Assembly (NCBI GenBank): GCA_004835665.1
Contig: RBKR01000014.1
Coordinates: forward strand, 1,116,001-1,180,000
Reading direction: 5' to 3'
DNA length: 64,000 nucleotides
DNA from: Phoma sp. XZ068
Taxonomy: Eukaryota > Ascomycota > Dothideomycetes > Pleosporales > Didymellaceae
Part shown: positions 1 to 10,774 of the stretch, in pieces
Numbering within the stretch: position 1 is the stretch's first letter
Layout: each line of letters begins with the position of its first letter
Translations under genes and position numbers: made by a program
Notes under the pieces: model-generated
Seen by the model: the letters and a program-made list of their open reading frames with translations, nothing else
What the model was told of the DNA's origin: nothing
The model's database searches: none

Positions 1-1395
1 GAGGTCGGCCTGGATCTTCCTGCACATCTTGATGACGGTGTCAATGTAGTTGGCAATCTTCTTGAAGTCCTCCTCGCCGAGACCACGCGAGGTCATGGCA
101 GGGGCACCGATACGGATACCCATGGGGGTAAGAGCGGACTTGTCACCGGGAGTGGTGTTCTTGTTGCAGGCAATGTTGACCTGCTCGAGAACGGCCTCGA
201 CACGGGCACCATCAAGGTTCCACTGCTTCAGGTCGATCAGGACCATGTGGTTGTCGGTACCGTCAGTGACGAGCTTGAAGCCGAGCTCCTTGAAGGTGGT
301 CTCGAGCTGCTTAGCGTTCTTGATGACCTGCTGCTGGTACAGCTTGAAGTCCTCAGTCTGAGCCTGCTTGAGGGCGACAGCGAGCGCAGTGATGGTGTGG
401 TTGTGGGGTCCACCCTGGTGACCGGGGAAGACGGAAAAGTTGATGGGGCCCTCAAGATCGTAAAGGGTGTCCTTGCCAGTCTTAGCATCGGTCTTGCGGA
501 CACCCTTGCGGAAGAAGATCATGGCACCACGGGGACCACGGAGCGACTTGTGGGTGGTGGTGGTGACAATGTCGCAGTAGGGGAACGGCGACTTGTTGAC
601 ACCAGCGGCGACAAGACCGGAAATGTGGGCCATGTCCATCATGAGATAGCAGCCAACCTTGTCGGCGATCTCACGCATGCGGGCGTAGTCGATCTCACGG
701 CAGTAGGCGGATGTACCGGCGACAAGAACCTTGGGGCGGTACATCAGGGCGTTCTGCTCGAGCTGGTCGTAGTCAATGATGCCAGTGTCGAGGTTGACGC
801 GGTAAGGGAAGGTCTCGAAGTATGTGGAAACGGCGGAGATCTTCCTCTGGGGGGTCTGGTAGCCGTGGGACAAGTGACCGCCGTGGGGCAGGTCAAGACC
901 CATGAGCCTGTCGTGGGGCCTCATAATGGCCTGGTAGACCTGGAGGTTGGCAGGAGAACCGGACAAGCACTGGACATTGACACCCCACTTCTCGTTGTCA
1001 AGACCGAAAGCCTCGAGGGCACGCTTCTGGCAGAGCAGCTCGATGGCGTCAATGTGCTCATTACCACCGTAGTAGCGGGCACCGGGGTAACCCTCGGAGT
1101 ACTTGTTCGACATGGGCGAACCAAGTGCGTCGAAAACGGCGCGGGATGTGACATTCTCGGAGGCGATGAGGAGGATAGACTCGCGCTGACGCTGGATCTC
1201 GCGTTCCTATACCATGTAAGAAGATGAATGGAAAATCGTATTGAAGCTATGCATACCATGATCTCAGCGACCTGCTGGTCAGTGTCCACCAGGGACTTCT
1301 CCATGAGCTGTCGTGAGTCAGTACCTGTCCATTGATCGTTCAGGTGCGGGGAAGCTTACGTCCTGGTGGGACTTGGGGAGCGCGTAGTTGGACAT
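1..1395 (-). CDS. SHM2: Serine hydroxymethyltransferase, cytosolic (3' end cut by window edge)
   Basis: PLP enzyme that interconverts serine and glycine while charging tetrahydrofolate with a one-carbon unit. The visible part is 431 residues of a family usually near 470, so only the C-terminal tail is missing beyond base 1. Exons are 1360-1395, 1257-1307 and 1-1206, with GT-AG introns of 52 and 50 nt. The first residues, MSNYALPKSHQD, carry no mitochondrial presequence, so the cytosolic isoform is inferred. Family landmarks seen: the block IASENVTSRAV, the tyrosine-rich YSEGYPGARYYGG loop, and the Schiff-base lysine in TTTTHKSLRGPRG (about Lys249). Codon use is strongly biased to C/G in third positions, as in highly expressed fungal genes. 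Identity is secure; only the isoform is inferred. Confidence 0.96.
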
Positions 1396-2191
1396 GATGA
1401 ATGAATTGATGGGGGAGAGAATGGATGGGTGGCGAAAGAGGAGTGAGGAGGGATGAAAAGGAAGCGTGGGAGGTTTTAAGCTTTGGTCAGAGTACTGGAT
1501 GGATAAAACCTCATGCCACGCGCCGCGTATTCAACTTTTTTGCGCCTGTTGCGAGGGGCAGGTAATACACTACTCCCACTTTGGGAAGGCGTCGGTTGAC
1601 TTGCATACAAAGTAGCCGGTCATCGGACGCCGATTGCTCAGTACGGATTGAACATCCTCTTCTCCAAGAGCGTCGAGCCTCGTCGAAGTCATCAATCGTG
1701 AACATTCGAATTTGATGGGTTCTTTTTTCTGTTTGCGGTGCGAAAGGTCCGCTTGCATGCGGCTCCCTCGTCGGACAGCTTCCCCGCGTTTTACCCGCGA
1801 GGATTTTCCGGATGCATCATGACTTCACGAGCAGTGGCTGGAAAGCAAGCTAGCATAGATAGGGTGATGAGAATCGAAATTTATTGCTCCATACGACATT
1901 TTTGTTCTTGTTCTGTCGTTTTACTACATAAGTACAGTCCATCAATGCATCAGTCATCCATCCATTCTGGTCTTACTCCGCGCTCATCTCGCGGCATGCC
2001 AAAGCTCGATACAAAAATCCACCCAACGCCAAAAATGCAAAAAGGGTCGTTCTGGACGGCAGCAAGCTGCGTCGCATCGCCAAAAAGGGTATGTAGTCGA
2101 AAGCCAAGTATGCTCGGCGCAAAACACAATGCGAGCAACAGTCGTCTCTATTCATTACTTCTCCATCCAATCTTCCCGCTGTCGTCAACGC
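1396..2191. other. Intergenic, no gene recognised
   Basis: This stretch holds the promoter and 5' leader of the hydroxymethyltransferase gene on its left side and the 3' region of the Fig1 gene on its right. Open frames here have poor codon use and no recognisable domain. I see no RNA gene or repeat. Confidence 0.5.
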
Positions 2192-3100
2192 TTAGTCGTC
2201 CGTCAGACGGTCAAGAACAACAATACTGATAATCATGACGAGTAACCCGATGGTTACTATTATGAACAGTACAAAGCCGAACCATCCTAGAACCATGGCT
2301 GATGTACCAACGCCGGATTTCACGCTCCCGTTCCCAAGATCCTGTGCTATCGTTGCTGCGGCAACGGACGCAGTATGTTGCCATAGTACGGAGACGAGGA
2401 CGAAGATGGACGAGATGAAGATGAGTGCAAGAGCAACTTGCGACACAGGTCTCGAAGGGAACGGCTTGACGTCGACATCGGAGCCTGTGCGCTCATCTCT
2501 CTCCTCGTGCCACCCAGGGAAGGTTGCGAGTAGGACGAACGTGAAGAAGGCGAGAATGATGGCGACGATGAGGAGGTAGGGAAAGACGACAGCGTCCTTG
2601 AAGGTTGCTGCGACCCACACCAGATTCAGCGGATCTTGGTCGACAGACAGGTTGTCAACGAGCGCAGTCGCGTTGTTGGAGCAGATGTAACCACCGCCAT
2701 CGCGGTTGATGCAGATACCGAAGTATCCAACACGCACGCCGAGCTGGGCGTTACCGACGATGTTTGCGATGGCCTGTGTGACGCCGGGGTCGACTTGCTC
2801 GGTAGAGTATGTCGGTGTGTACTTTTCATACCACAGTGAGATCAAGAAGATGCCCGGGATGAGTGGTGACGTGGAGGAGCATCCCGCCAGTAATAATGCT
2901 ACCAACAGTTAGCTGCTATTTCTTTGCAGTATTCCGTCTTAACTTACATAGTAGGATGATAGCAATGGCTATCAGAATCATGAGTACATGATGGTATCCG
3001 AGAAACGGTACCAACCCTGTGGCGCTGTTAGCTTCCATTCCTTCTTTGAAGACGGTAAGTACCCACGTTGCATGCTAACCGCAAACTTGAGGTTCGCCAT
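2192..3100 (-). CDS. fig1: Fig1-type membrane protein (Ca2+ influx / cell fusion)
   Basis: Predicted 269-residue protein of the Fig1 family, which in fungi supports low-affinity calcium uptake and membrane fusion in mating or hyphal growth. Exons are 3067-3100, 2948-3016 and 2192-2898. Four membrane segments are visible, at about residues 11-38, 142-161, 186-207 and 236-263, with an extracellular loop between the first two. That loop contains the family signature GYFGIC followed eight residues later by a second Cys (YIC, residues about 92-107). The first exon is short: the chosen donor GTGGGT and acceptor CCACAG keep phase and leave a CTAAC branch site 8-12 nt before the acceptor. An alternative donor GTTAGC would break phase. 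The C-terminal tail is short and acidic. Family assignment rests on the Cys motif and topology; the exact first exon is less sure. Confidence 0.85.
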
Positions 3101-3993
3101 GTCTTCTAAGTCTTTTCTTCAGGAATGCGCCTGTACTGTTTCACTCCAATTGACCCTGCGCCCCCAGAGGGCCGGGCAAGACGGTCGGCGGAATGCACTC
3201 AGACGTCGAGCCTGCGCGAGCGATTGGCAATATCCCAAGAATGTTCGTCGGCGTGGTCAAGGTGCGGAACGTGGGTCGTTTCGATGTTCTCGACTACCAC
3301 GTGTGGGGAGCTCTTGCAGCTTTGGTAGGAATGTGGTTCTGCCCTATTCGCAACGAAAGTCAGAATCCCTTCGATGGGAGGAATGTTCGAGAGGGCTGAG
3401 GAAAGTGGATAGCTTAGAATGTGTTTTTGCTTGCGTCTGCAGATGCTGAGTACTTTGCTGTCTGAAAATGCGTGAGGTTGGGTGGGAGGCTGGTGGAGGT
3501 GGCTGGTTGTTTACCTAGCGCGTAGTAACGGGCAACCGCGTTGGACAGAACGTCATTCTAGCCCGCGTCGCGATGGGAACGAGCCAATCATCCATGCTCG
3601 GGGATTTCTTTTTGGGGTCTTTCAATCTTGTTCCTGCAGGGCCGCGCGAAACTTGGCTCCCGTGGTGATGCATGCCAGCCTCCTGCTTTTTGGCTGCAAC
3701 GTGGCGGCGTTTGGACGGCGCCAGAGTTAAGATTGCGCAGACCGCCTGCTTGAGCAGAGGGGTCCTCAGTATGGAGACGTCAGATTTGGCCCATTATTCT
3801 CTTCCTCATGAATAGACAGTGGAAGTGCGCGCGTGGTGGAGGCCCTCCGCAGATTTACAGTCCCACTACGGCAGCCTCACGGATTCCGCCTCGCACCATC
3901 ACCATACTGGCCTCTGCACGGCCCACGATCCTCACAACGAGCACGGACGCGACATGTACAAGTTGGGTATCGTATTTGCTATAGTCTGCTATA
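3101..3993. other. Intergenic, no gene recognised
   Basis: Upstream region of the Fig1 gene and 3' region of the xanthine dioxygenase gene. Several open frames run through it but they lack domain similarity and overlap one another in different frames. Nothing else recognised. Confidence 0.45.
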
Positions 3994-5205
3994 CTAATAT
4001 GCCCGCATTGGTTTCATCCATGCCTGCTCAGCGGCCTGCGAGCCTTTTGTAGGCTCGTATGTGCGAAGTGGCTGCGCCCAAGCCTCCTGCGAAGTACTGT
4101 CCGGTCCTTCCGGTTGTGTACTGCTCGCCAGGTTGCACTGCCTAAATATCCGAACCTCGTCCGGCGCAAATGCACCAACCACACTGTGAATCGTACCCTG
4201 GTTGTTGAACAGAACCAGATCGCCCTCCTCCCAGTCGTGGCAGTACACCAACTCTGGCGCAATACCTGGCCGCTGCAGTCGATATACGATATCCCGAACC
4301 GCCTTCAAATCATCGATGACAGAACCATCCTTGAGATGTAATTTGCAAACTACAGAAGGATGAACCTGGAGAGCGAGCTTCCCTGTAACCGGGTTCTTCC
4401 AACACATTGGCAGCTTGAGGATCTTTGACTCATCAACAGGTGGCAGTTCGCTCGCCGGCAACTCTAGGCCATCTGACTCTAACCCAAGACCTGTCGATCT
4501 CGACTTCGCAGGCGACATCCAGATGTAGGGGTGCGCTGCGTATTCGGCCTTCGTTGTGCGTACAAACTCCTTGTCGTCCTCTGACAGAATGTCGTACATT
4601 GTGTACCCAGACACGAAAGCGGTTGTGCCTAGCGGGACCTGCAGCTCGTCTCCAGTTCCATCATCGTAGCGCAGTGTCTGCACTCGTCCTTTCGGTACTT
4701 GAACTGCCATGAGCGATGTTACGCGTGGTGGCTGGAGATCATATAGGGCAGCATCAATGTGCCAGCGGTAGAAGCGTGTGAAGTCTAGGTCCTCTGCTTC
4801 CGGAACTGCGGTCTTGTGGAAAGTCTTGTGGTGTGGGTGCTTGAGTGTAATATTTTCCAGTCCTTCGAAGTCCTTGACGAATCCATTTCCAATCACCTGT
4901 ACTTGTGGCTGATGTGGTATAGTCTTGAGATCTGGGTGGAGAATGCTGCGCTTTGCATCAAGTGTCTTGCCGTGACCATAGCCTGAGCATGATGGGTCAA
5001 ACCGTTGTGTAAGCTCGAACTGGGCTTTCGGTGTGGCGTGGGCCTGGTCTTTCAGTACAAGCACTGAATGTGTGTAAAGACCATCATGGATGAGCTCCCA
5101 ATCTTCAGCGGACAAATTGTTGACATCGAGGTTAGTGGCGACTGCACCAATGTTACGGCGCGAGTGGGCTTGGTGAGCAACTGGAGTGATTTTGATCGAC
5201 GACAT
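3994..5205 (-). CDS. xanA: Fe(II)/2-oxoglutarate-dependent xanthine dioxygenase
   Basis: Intronless 403-residue TfdA-family dioxygenase. The enzyme oxidises xanthine to uric acid with 2-oxoglutarate and O2, giving fungi a purine-catabolic route independent of molybdenum xanthine dehydrogenase; it is cytosolic. Start ATG at 5205-5203 was chosen because the open frame farther upstream has no ATG. The facial triad is visible as His149-x-Asp151 (RWHIDAALYD) and His340 (GTIHSVV). The 2-oxoglutarate-binding arginine region RIFRQCNLA follows, with Gln356 and Asn358. These residue numbers coincide with those I recall for the characterised Aspergillus XanA metal ligands and substrate residues, and Gln101 is also present, which separates it from generic taurine dioxygenases. 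Neighbours give no purine gene cluster. Likely controlled by purine induction, but no site was identified. Confidence 0.92.
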   Translation of the reverse strand: MSSIKITPVAHQAHSRRNIGAVATNLDVNNLSAEDWELIHDGLYTHSVLVLKDQAHATPKAQFELTQRFDPSCSGYGHGKTLDAKRSILHPDLKTIPHQPQVQVIGNGFVKDFEGLENITLKHPHHKTFHKTAVPEAEDLDFTRFYRWHIDAALYDLQPPRVTSLMAVQVPKGRVQTLRYDDGTGDELQVPLGTTAFVSGYTMYDILSEDDKEFVRTTKAEYAAHPYIWMSPAKSRSTGLGLESDGLELPASELPPVDESKILKLPMCWKNPVTGKLALQVHPSVVCKLHLKDGSVIDDLKAVRDIVYRLQRPGIAPELVYCHDWEEGDLVLFNNQGTIHSVVGAFAPDEVRIFRQCNLASSTQPEGPDSTSQEAWAQPLRTYEPTKGSQAAEQAWMKPMRAY

Positions 5206-6890
5206 TGTAAAGGGGTACAATTCTGTGGTGCTTGCTACAGTCTGCGTGCTAGCAGTCGCGCAATACTTATCCTACAAGTCGCCTTCTTGAGGTCAGCGCC
5301 TGCTATTCGTGGACGCGGATGCTGCCGATATCCTTATCAGGATCAGATCGCGCAGGTGTATCTCCGCGTCTCGCCCCTCGGACGGCAGCGTGCGAGTCAG
5401 GAGGTGTCCGTAACGACCGCTGCATTGCTCCGTTCTCCTATGCAGCATGTAGGTACACGTGGGATTGAAGACATGTTGTGCTGGGGGGGTAGGCATGTGT
5501 TACCACGCACCCGGGTGGCCGAGAGGTGAAGGGATCGGCAACCGCCGACAGGCAGCACGCAATGCGCGTCTCGATGAAAATTGCATGCTCATAGGATGCA
5601 GGTGCGATATGTTAGTCAATGTTTTGCAAACTATGAACTGACGTTAGAGATACAAGATACGACCCCAGGTGGAGAGCGATTGCACGATAACCAATTACAT
5701 AACAAACGCTAGCGGGCCGCTTGGGCAAAGACCAACGAGCCTCAGCTCTTCGAGTATCCAACATGTTCTGGCATCGAGATGTGATAAAACCCGTCCAAGT
5801 GAGCGCAATTCCATGTGCTCGACTACTAGTTGTAAGCTTGAGGCTATCTCGTTCATTCATACTGAACTAGTATAATTCCAGAGGATATGCGCCGGCACAT
5901 CTTTGATATCAGGGTTTGACGGCTCAAAAGCATCACTGTGAACAGATCTTTACGAGTTTGGATACCTTACTTTAGAGTACAAATATATCAGTGCTCAAGA
6001 TTGTAAAGGGAGATGTTGAACATCTTGAGCGCCAAGTTTGCATTCTAATCGGTCTACCTCTTAGCATTACTCGACGCTAATCGATACAGTGCGCAGCATT
6101 GGACGACTATTCTGTCATTTGACGGTATGAAAGGACGAGAAAAACTCAGTAACTAACACCAGTACTAATGTAATACAGAACGAACATGTAAAGATGGCTG
6201 ACTTGGTCAATATGTCAAGGTGTTTGGCACTGATCATTTGTGGTCAAACTCTATAGCCTTCAGGGCAATTGACAACAAATCAAGGTATACATATCTCTAG
6301 AGAAGATTGAGACAGACGTTGCTAGACATTGCTCACTGTTCAGAAGGTCCTGGTGATATTTGTCTCTACCCATGGCAATGACTCGACTTCCCAGAATAGC
6401 TTATTCTACAACACGGAACTACAGCCACTATACATCTTCACTGCTAACGACAAGACTCTGCATCGACGACTCGGATTGATTGAACCGAAGTAACGTCATT
6501 GTCCTGGAAATCGACTAGTATTTAGTTGTATAGAAACCACTCGCGTTGAGTTGTGTCAGATTTGATAACAGTATGCAAGAATCTGTTATCCTTAGCCTCT
6601 TTAGACTGTTCGCAGCCATGCATGCATATATGTGCACTAAGCGTTCGCTATGATTTTCAAATCATGTTTGCGATGTTGAACGATGAGGGCTTGCTGAGAG
6701 ACGAGTCACGGTTGCCGAGGTCATATTGAGTAGCTTAGGGCTCCGTTAGCGTTGATTCGATGACTGACGTCACATTGTCCAAGATGTAGTCGGCTTTATC
6801 CCTAAAATCTATTGATATCTTTGAAGTTTTACATTCGACTTCTAGAACTTAGACGGCCGTACCATACTATACAGTGCCACAATAACGAAG
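5206..6890. other. Gene-free spacer, AT-rich and ORF-poor in its right half
   Basis: No gene is recognised. From about 5876 to 6890 there is no open frame of 60 codons on either strand, and the base composition is visibly richer in A and T than the flanking genes. The last few dozen bases are the leader of the glutathione-transferase-like gene. It may be a decayed repeat or just a long promoter. Confidence 0.4.
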
Positions 6891-7643
6891 ATGGTCCTCA
6901 CAGTCCACCACCTCGGCATCTCGCAAAGCGAGCGCATCCTCTTTTTATGCGAGGAACTCGCAATTGATTACAAGATCGTGCATCACACCCGCGATCCAAT
7001 CGCTGCACCCCAGTCCCTCAAAAACGTACCTGGGAACTCTACTGGCAAAGCCCCGTTCATCGAAGACTCAGAAGCTGGCATCTCACTATCAGAAAGCGCT
7101 GCTATTTGCGACTACATTCTCGCAAAAAACGCAGCTGGAGAACTCGGGAGCCAAAACTTGGAGAAGAAGCTGTCAAAGACTTATGGCGAGCCCGGCTATG
7201 TCGACTTTATCTACTGGTATCACTTCTCCAACGGCACCCTGCAAGCACTCATGAACCGCTTCACCTTCTTCGATATTGGCCAGATCCCTCAAGACAATGC
7301 AGCGCAGAAGTTCTCGATGCATGGGTTGCAAGAGACGCTCAAGATAATGGACGAGCGGCTCAAGACGAACAAGTGGCTAGCTGGAGAGGACTTCACAGTA
7401 GCCGATATAATGAGCGTCTACTCACTTACATCTAAACGGTACTTTGGTCCTCTCGTGAGCTTCAAGGACTACCCAAATATCGTGAGGTACTTGAAGGACA
7501 TTGGGGATAGGCCTGCGTATCAGAGAGCCATGGAGAAAGGCGACCCAGACATGAAGCTGTTGTTGGGTGCGGAGCCACCTGAAAAGACGCTAATCCAGGC
7601 TGGGGGAGTGAAGTCAGAGTTTTGGAAGAAGAGTCACCTATAG
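6891..7643 (+). CDS. Glutathione S-transferase-like protein
   Basis: Intronless 250-residue protein with the two-domain layout of cytosolic glutathione transferases. Residues about 3-83 form the thioredoxin-like half: a beta strand MVLTVHHLG, the start of helix 1 at SQSERILFLCEEL, a cis-Pro region TGKAPFIED, and the glutathione-binding SESAAICDYI. Residues about 105-225 form the helical half, with WLAGEDFTVADIM, the conserved N-capping box/hydrophobic staple of helix 6. A Ser at the start of helix 1 could be the catalytic residue. The family conjugates glutathione to electrophiles or reduces peroxides; the actual substrate cannot be read from sequence. ATG at 6891 fits the usual family start. 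It stands alone, with long spacers on both sides. Confidence 0.88.
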   Translation: MVLTVHHLGISQSERILFLCEELAIDYKIVHHTRDPIAAPQSLKNVPGNSTGKAPFIEDSEAGISLSESAAICDYILAKNAAGELGSQNLEKKLSKTYGEPGYVDFIYWYHFSNGTLQALMNRFTFFDIGQIPQDNAAQKFSMHGLQETLKIMDERLKTNKWLAGEDFTVADIMSVYSLTSKRYFGPLVSFKDYPNIVRYLKDIGDRPAYQRAMEKGDPDMKLLLGAEPPEKTLIQAGGVKSEFWKKSHL

Positions 7644-8126
7644 TTGAAAGTACTCAGTCTTTGTGTTCTGGGAATAGGGTGTGCAGTAGTGCCTCTACCA
7701 TGAACATCATTATAATTTGTAGACAGTTCCAACTAGGTAATATTAAAGATTCAATACCCTCGAGAAACCTTCAGGGCGGGTCAGAGAGGATATTTTTAAG
7801 TGATAAGAGACTGTTGTAAGTAATCCGATTGTTTGACACTTGGACCCCGTGCTTGGGGGTGAGGACCATCTTCACTCCAAGCTCGTGGACTTTTCGAGGT
7901 TGTAAAGAGGATAATCCACCGTGGGTAAAAAGGCCCATCAACTAAACTTCAACACTCAATGAGCAAAGAGAACCTGGCCCAGATATTTCAAACGGCAAAG
8001 GAAGCTGAACCGCTGCGCACGGGCGGGGCTAGCGTAGTGGAGCTCCCGTGCTGAACAAAAAAATCCCTTCACCCCCACACCTTTCCTACATCCTCAGGAT
8101 GATGAGAAAACGGCAAAAATGAAGCT
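7644..8126. other. Intergenic 3' region of GST-like gene
   Basis: Holds the 3' untranslated region of the preceding gene and the flank of the tRNA-Glu gene. No coding similarity is seen. Confidence 0.4.
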
Positions 8127-8207
8127 TCCGTCACGGGGAATCGAACCCCGGCCACATCGGCACTTGCTAATGAGAGCGATGTATCCTAGCCACTAGACCA
8201 TAACGGA
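8127..8207 (-). tRNA. tRNA-Glu (anticodon CTC) with a 10-nt intron
   Basis: Reading the minus strand gives a full cloverleaf. The acceptor stem TCCGTTA pairs with TGACGGA (one T-G pair). The T arm is CGGGG-TTCGATT-CCCCG. The anticodon stem CATCG pairs perfectly with CGATG. Between these two stem halves lie 17 nt, which split into the normal 7-nt loop CTCTCA...C plus a 10-nt insertion after position 37, the canonical place of tRNA introns. Box A and box B promoter sequences are therefore internal (GGCTAGGATA region and GGTTCGATTCC). No CCA is encoded, as expected in a eukaryote. Confidence 0.93.
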
Positions 8208-8408
8208 TGTTGTTACTGATTTGATGGAAGTTTGCGCAGTTATGCAGTATATAATCAAAATCTAAAAGCAATTGACCGTGAGTTTTTGCGAGCTGAGACA
8301 AACACTTTTTCTCGAACGTTGATTGTTGCCTCAGTTTAAGCACAAATGAAAAGGCGGGGTTGACTGGCGAACGAACTTTTCTCCAACCCTGACATTTTTG
8401 TTGCTCAG

Positions 8409-8632
8409 ATCTTCTTGGAACAGATTTGTGCTCCAAATGTATTTGCTCACTTTCAGATGTTACCCTCTCGCACTTGTGTGGACACTTTTCCCACCGAGAC
8501 TTCTACAAAGTCTACAAAGAACGAATCGACGGACACGCGTTGACACACTTGAAGTTATACAGCCCAGAAGAAGATTGCAGAGCTCGAAATGTACACCCCG
8601 AATTTGGAGGGACATGTGACCATATCTTGTGA
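8409..8632 (+). CDS. Possible small Cys/His-rich protein exon
   Basis: Uncertain. An open frame without its own ATG encodes about 74 residues with the pattern C-x2-C-x-C-x10-CGH-x3-H and two further Cys near the end, ending at a TGA at 8630-8632. Immediately upstream lies CTGAC-T-rich-CAG, which looks like a branch point and 3' splice site ending at 8408, so this may be the last exon of a small zinc-binding protein. I could not find a convincing first exon in 8208-8408. Codon use is plausible. It could equally be a relic. Confidence 0.25.
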
Positions 8633-9296
8633 TTTTCTGGCTTGAACATCAGCATCCTTCACTCCATACAGCTTCCTTCAAAGAGAGATATCTCAAGCAG
8701 CTCAAAATTAGGTTCACATGAAGAACATGCTAACGAGGCTCGCCGACGATGTAACATCCCGAAGCAGTCAAGGTCCAACGTTCACGATGTTGTGCTCGAT
8801 GCCACTGGTTGTTGATAGCAGCTTTCAGCTCTCCCCGCACGCCACAGTCAAGGTCTCGGCTGTTGCCGACTTGTCTGATTTCTGCTGGCGTCAGCCGCAA
8901 CACAAGAGTCGGTTGTTTTACGAATCAAGAGGGCAGGGTTCTTTGTTACCAAGCTCACCGGCGATCGTTATTGGCCCTCGCTTCACAACGGCGACCATAT
9001 CACGTGGCGTGCAAGTGTAAGCGATTTGTGTCTATTGGTTCCAGTATAGACACCCATTAATAAGATAGGTCAGATTCGCAATATTATTTAGACAAGCCCT
9101 CAAAACTTTGGCCTATACTTTTTATCTCCAGATACCGGCAATTCTCAAATCACTAGTCATGGCCATTAAACCCATCTTCGAGGCCTTTACGTCAAGGCCG
9201 AAGGATCAAGGGAGCAAGAATCCGTTGATCTTACTGCATTCAGTCGGTCCATATCTTAGAAACATCCTCGATAAACACCTCTGAAACTTGGGGCAG
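8633..9296. other. Intergenic leader of DUF4188 gene, with an upstream small ORF
   Basis: No conserved gene is seen. A 41-codon open frame with ATG at 9159 ends at TGA 9282-9284 and lies in the same frame as the gene that starts at 9297, only 12 nt away; it is either a regulatory upstream ORF or a broken N-terminal extension. Confidence 0.4.
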
Positions 9297-10158
9297 ATGA
9301 TTCGCAACCAATTTACCATTTCAACATGGTTAGCAATTGGTGCAATTATACAAGCTGCAGCGTATGCTTTGTCGCCGTATCGAAATATCGTCACCATTCT
9401 CCCAGTCGTCCTCTTCCTCGTCTACAAGCTCACGTACACAACTTGTGTCCTGGCTGGACTTCTATCGAACCCGCGTATGAAGAATGTTGTCCCAAATCGG
9501 GCAGCTCCTATATTTCCAGATGAAAAAGGTGTGCAAGATAAGAGCGCCGATAGCACAGTCTGTGCCATTATTCTTGGCGCTATCTGCAACCATCCGCTCG
9601 GTATGTTTGGGCCGGGCTTCAAGGAGGTTGGGGATCGGTTCAATGAGATGTGCGATGAGTTGTCCAACGACGCTCCCAGGAACGGTTACCTGGGACGTTC
9701 AGCTTGGCTGGATGCGGGCGATAACATGACATCGAGTGAGCAGATGAGTATCTTGTATTTCGAGAACGAACAATACGTGCTCAATTATGCCCACGGACCC
9801 CTGCATAGCAAGACAATGCAATGGTGGAGAGAGGTAGAGAATAGTATCCCGCACGTTGGCCTCATGCACGAGCTGTTTGCTTGCCCGAAGAAGGGCTGGG
9901 AGGGCGTTTACATAAACTATCCACCAGTGGGTAAGTCTTCTCTCAAGACCAAACACGCCATACCACACGCTAAGAAACGACAATACAGGAATTGGTGCGA
10001 CAACTAAGCAGGTCACTGGTGCTGATGGCAAGAATTCATGGGTGAACCCTCTAGTCAGATCTGGTGGTAAGCTGCTCTACAGCAAGGGACGCATGGACAG
10101 GGCGTATGGCGATCACGAATGGGATGCCTTCGCGGCTTTGAAACCTGAAGCCGACTGA
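9297..10158 (+). CDS. DUF4188-type membrane-anchored protein (monooxygenase-like)
   Basis: Predicted 267-residue protein in two exons, 9297-9930 and 9989-10158, joined across a 58-nt GT-AG intron. The N-terminus holds one or two hydrophobic segments (about residues 5-55, ...AIGAIIQAAAYAL... and ...ILPVVLFLVYKL...). A soluble domain follows with AIILGAICNHPLGMFGPGFKEVG, then ...MSILYFENEQYVLNYAHGPLHSKTMQWW... and IPHVGLMHELFACP, ending with YINYPPVG and a short tail. This order matches the fungal DUF4188 family, often called monooxygenases because of a dimeric alpha-beta-barrel fold; function is unproven. TTG codons upstream were rejected in favour of the ATG at 9297. The final exon encodes a stretch (GADGKNSWVNPL) typical of the family's C-terminus. 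Confidence 0.75.
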
Positions 10159-10774
10159 GCTTCCCACGCACCAACGGTGCTACGCGTTTGGGTATTGAAA
10201 GGGACGGTCGTTGGTGTCGATGAACACACGATGTCGAGACTGTCACTCCCTCCAAATTGTCTGTATGAGCGTTATAATTTTAGAAGGTCACAAGGATTTT
10301 AATTCGTTTCAAGTTGAAGTATGTTGTCAGGGATATGATTAACTTGGGCGTTTGGGCGCATATGCATTACACAAGCGAGATGCCGAGATGAATCTTCCTT
10401 CAAGTTCCAACAAGGTAGGCATGTGAGCACTCGCAAACTGGATGATCGTGGCTTGCGAAGCTTCCACTCAGCTGACTGCATCAGATGCGGTTGCTTGCTC
10501 GAATTACTTGTGTATAAGATAAGCTTCGACATTGTAAGCCGATCTTGTTTTACAACTGACTTACAAACCAAGCCTTCCAGATGGCTGCAGCGTAACCGTC
10601 ACTGAATCCAAATTTGTCACCTTCTGCCCCAGGGTAAGTCCAAAACACCACTTCGCAATACTACCTACTCACACACACGAACAGCTCAACTGGCAGTCTC
10701 TTCCACGTGAAAGTCAGAGATTTCAACGACTGCCGTCCACCTCAGCATTCTCAACGACGTCGAGGCTTTCGTAG
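10159..10774. other. Intergenic, no gene recognised
   Basis: 3' region of the DUF4188 gene followed by sequence that may belong to the damaged 5' part of the BTB-like remnant (see next entry). A GTAAGT...ACAG pair at about 10634-10684 resembles an intron but joins no recognisable coding exons. Confidence 0.35.

Noticed and set aside
247..1227. Long 326-codon open frame on the plus strand
   Set aside because: It is antisense to the serine hydroxymethyltransferase exon; the biased third positions of that gene keep the opposite strand open.
1738..2229. 163-codon open frame in the spacer
   Set aside because: Poor codon use, no domain, overlaps the end of the Fig1 gene.
5495..5590. tRNA-Ser-like D arm (GGTGGCCGAGAGGTGAAGG)
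   Set aside because: No T arm or matching acceptor stem follows within 100 nt, so it is chance similarity.
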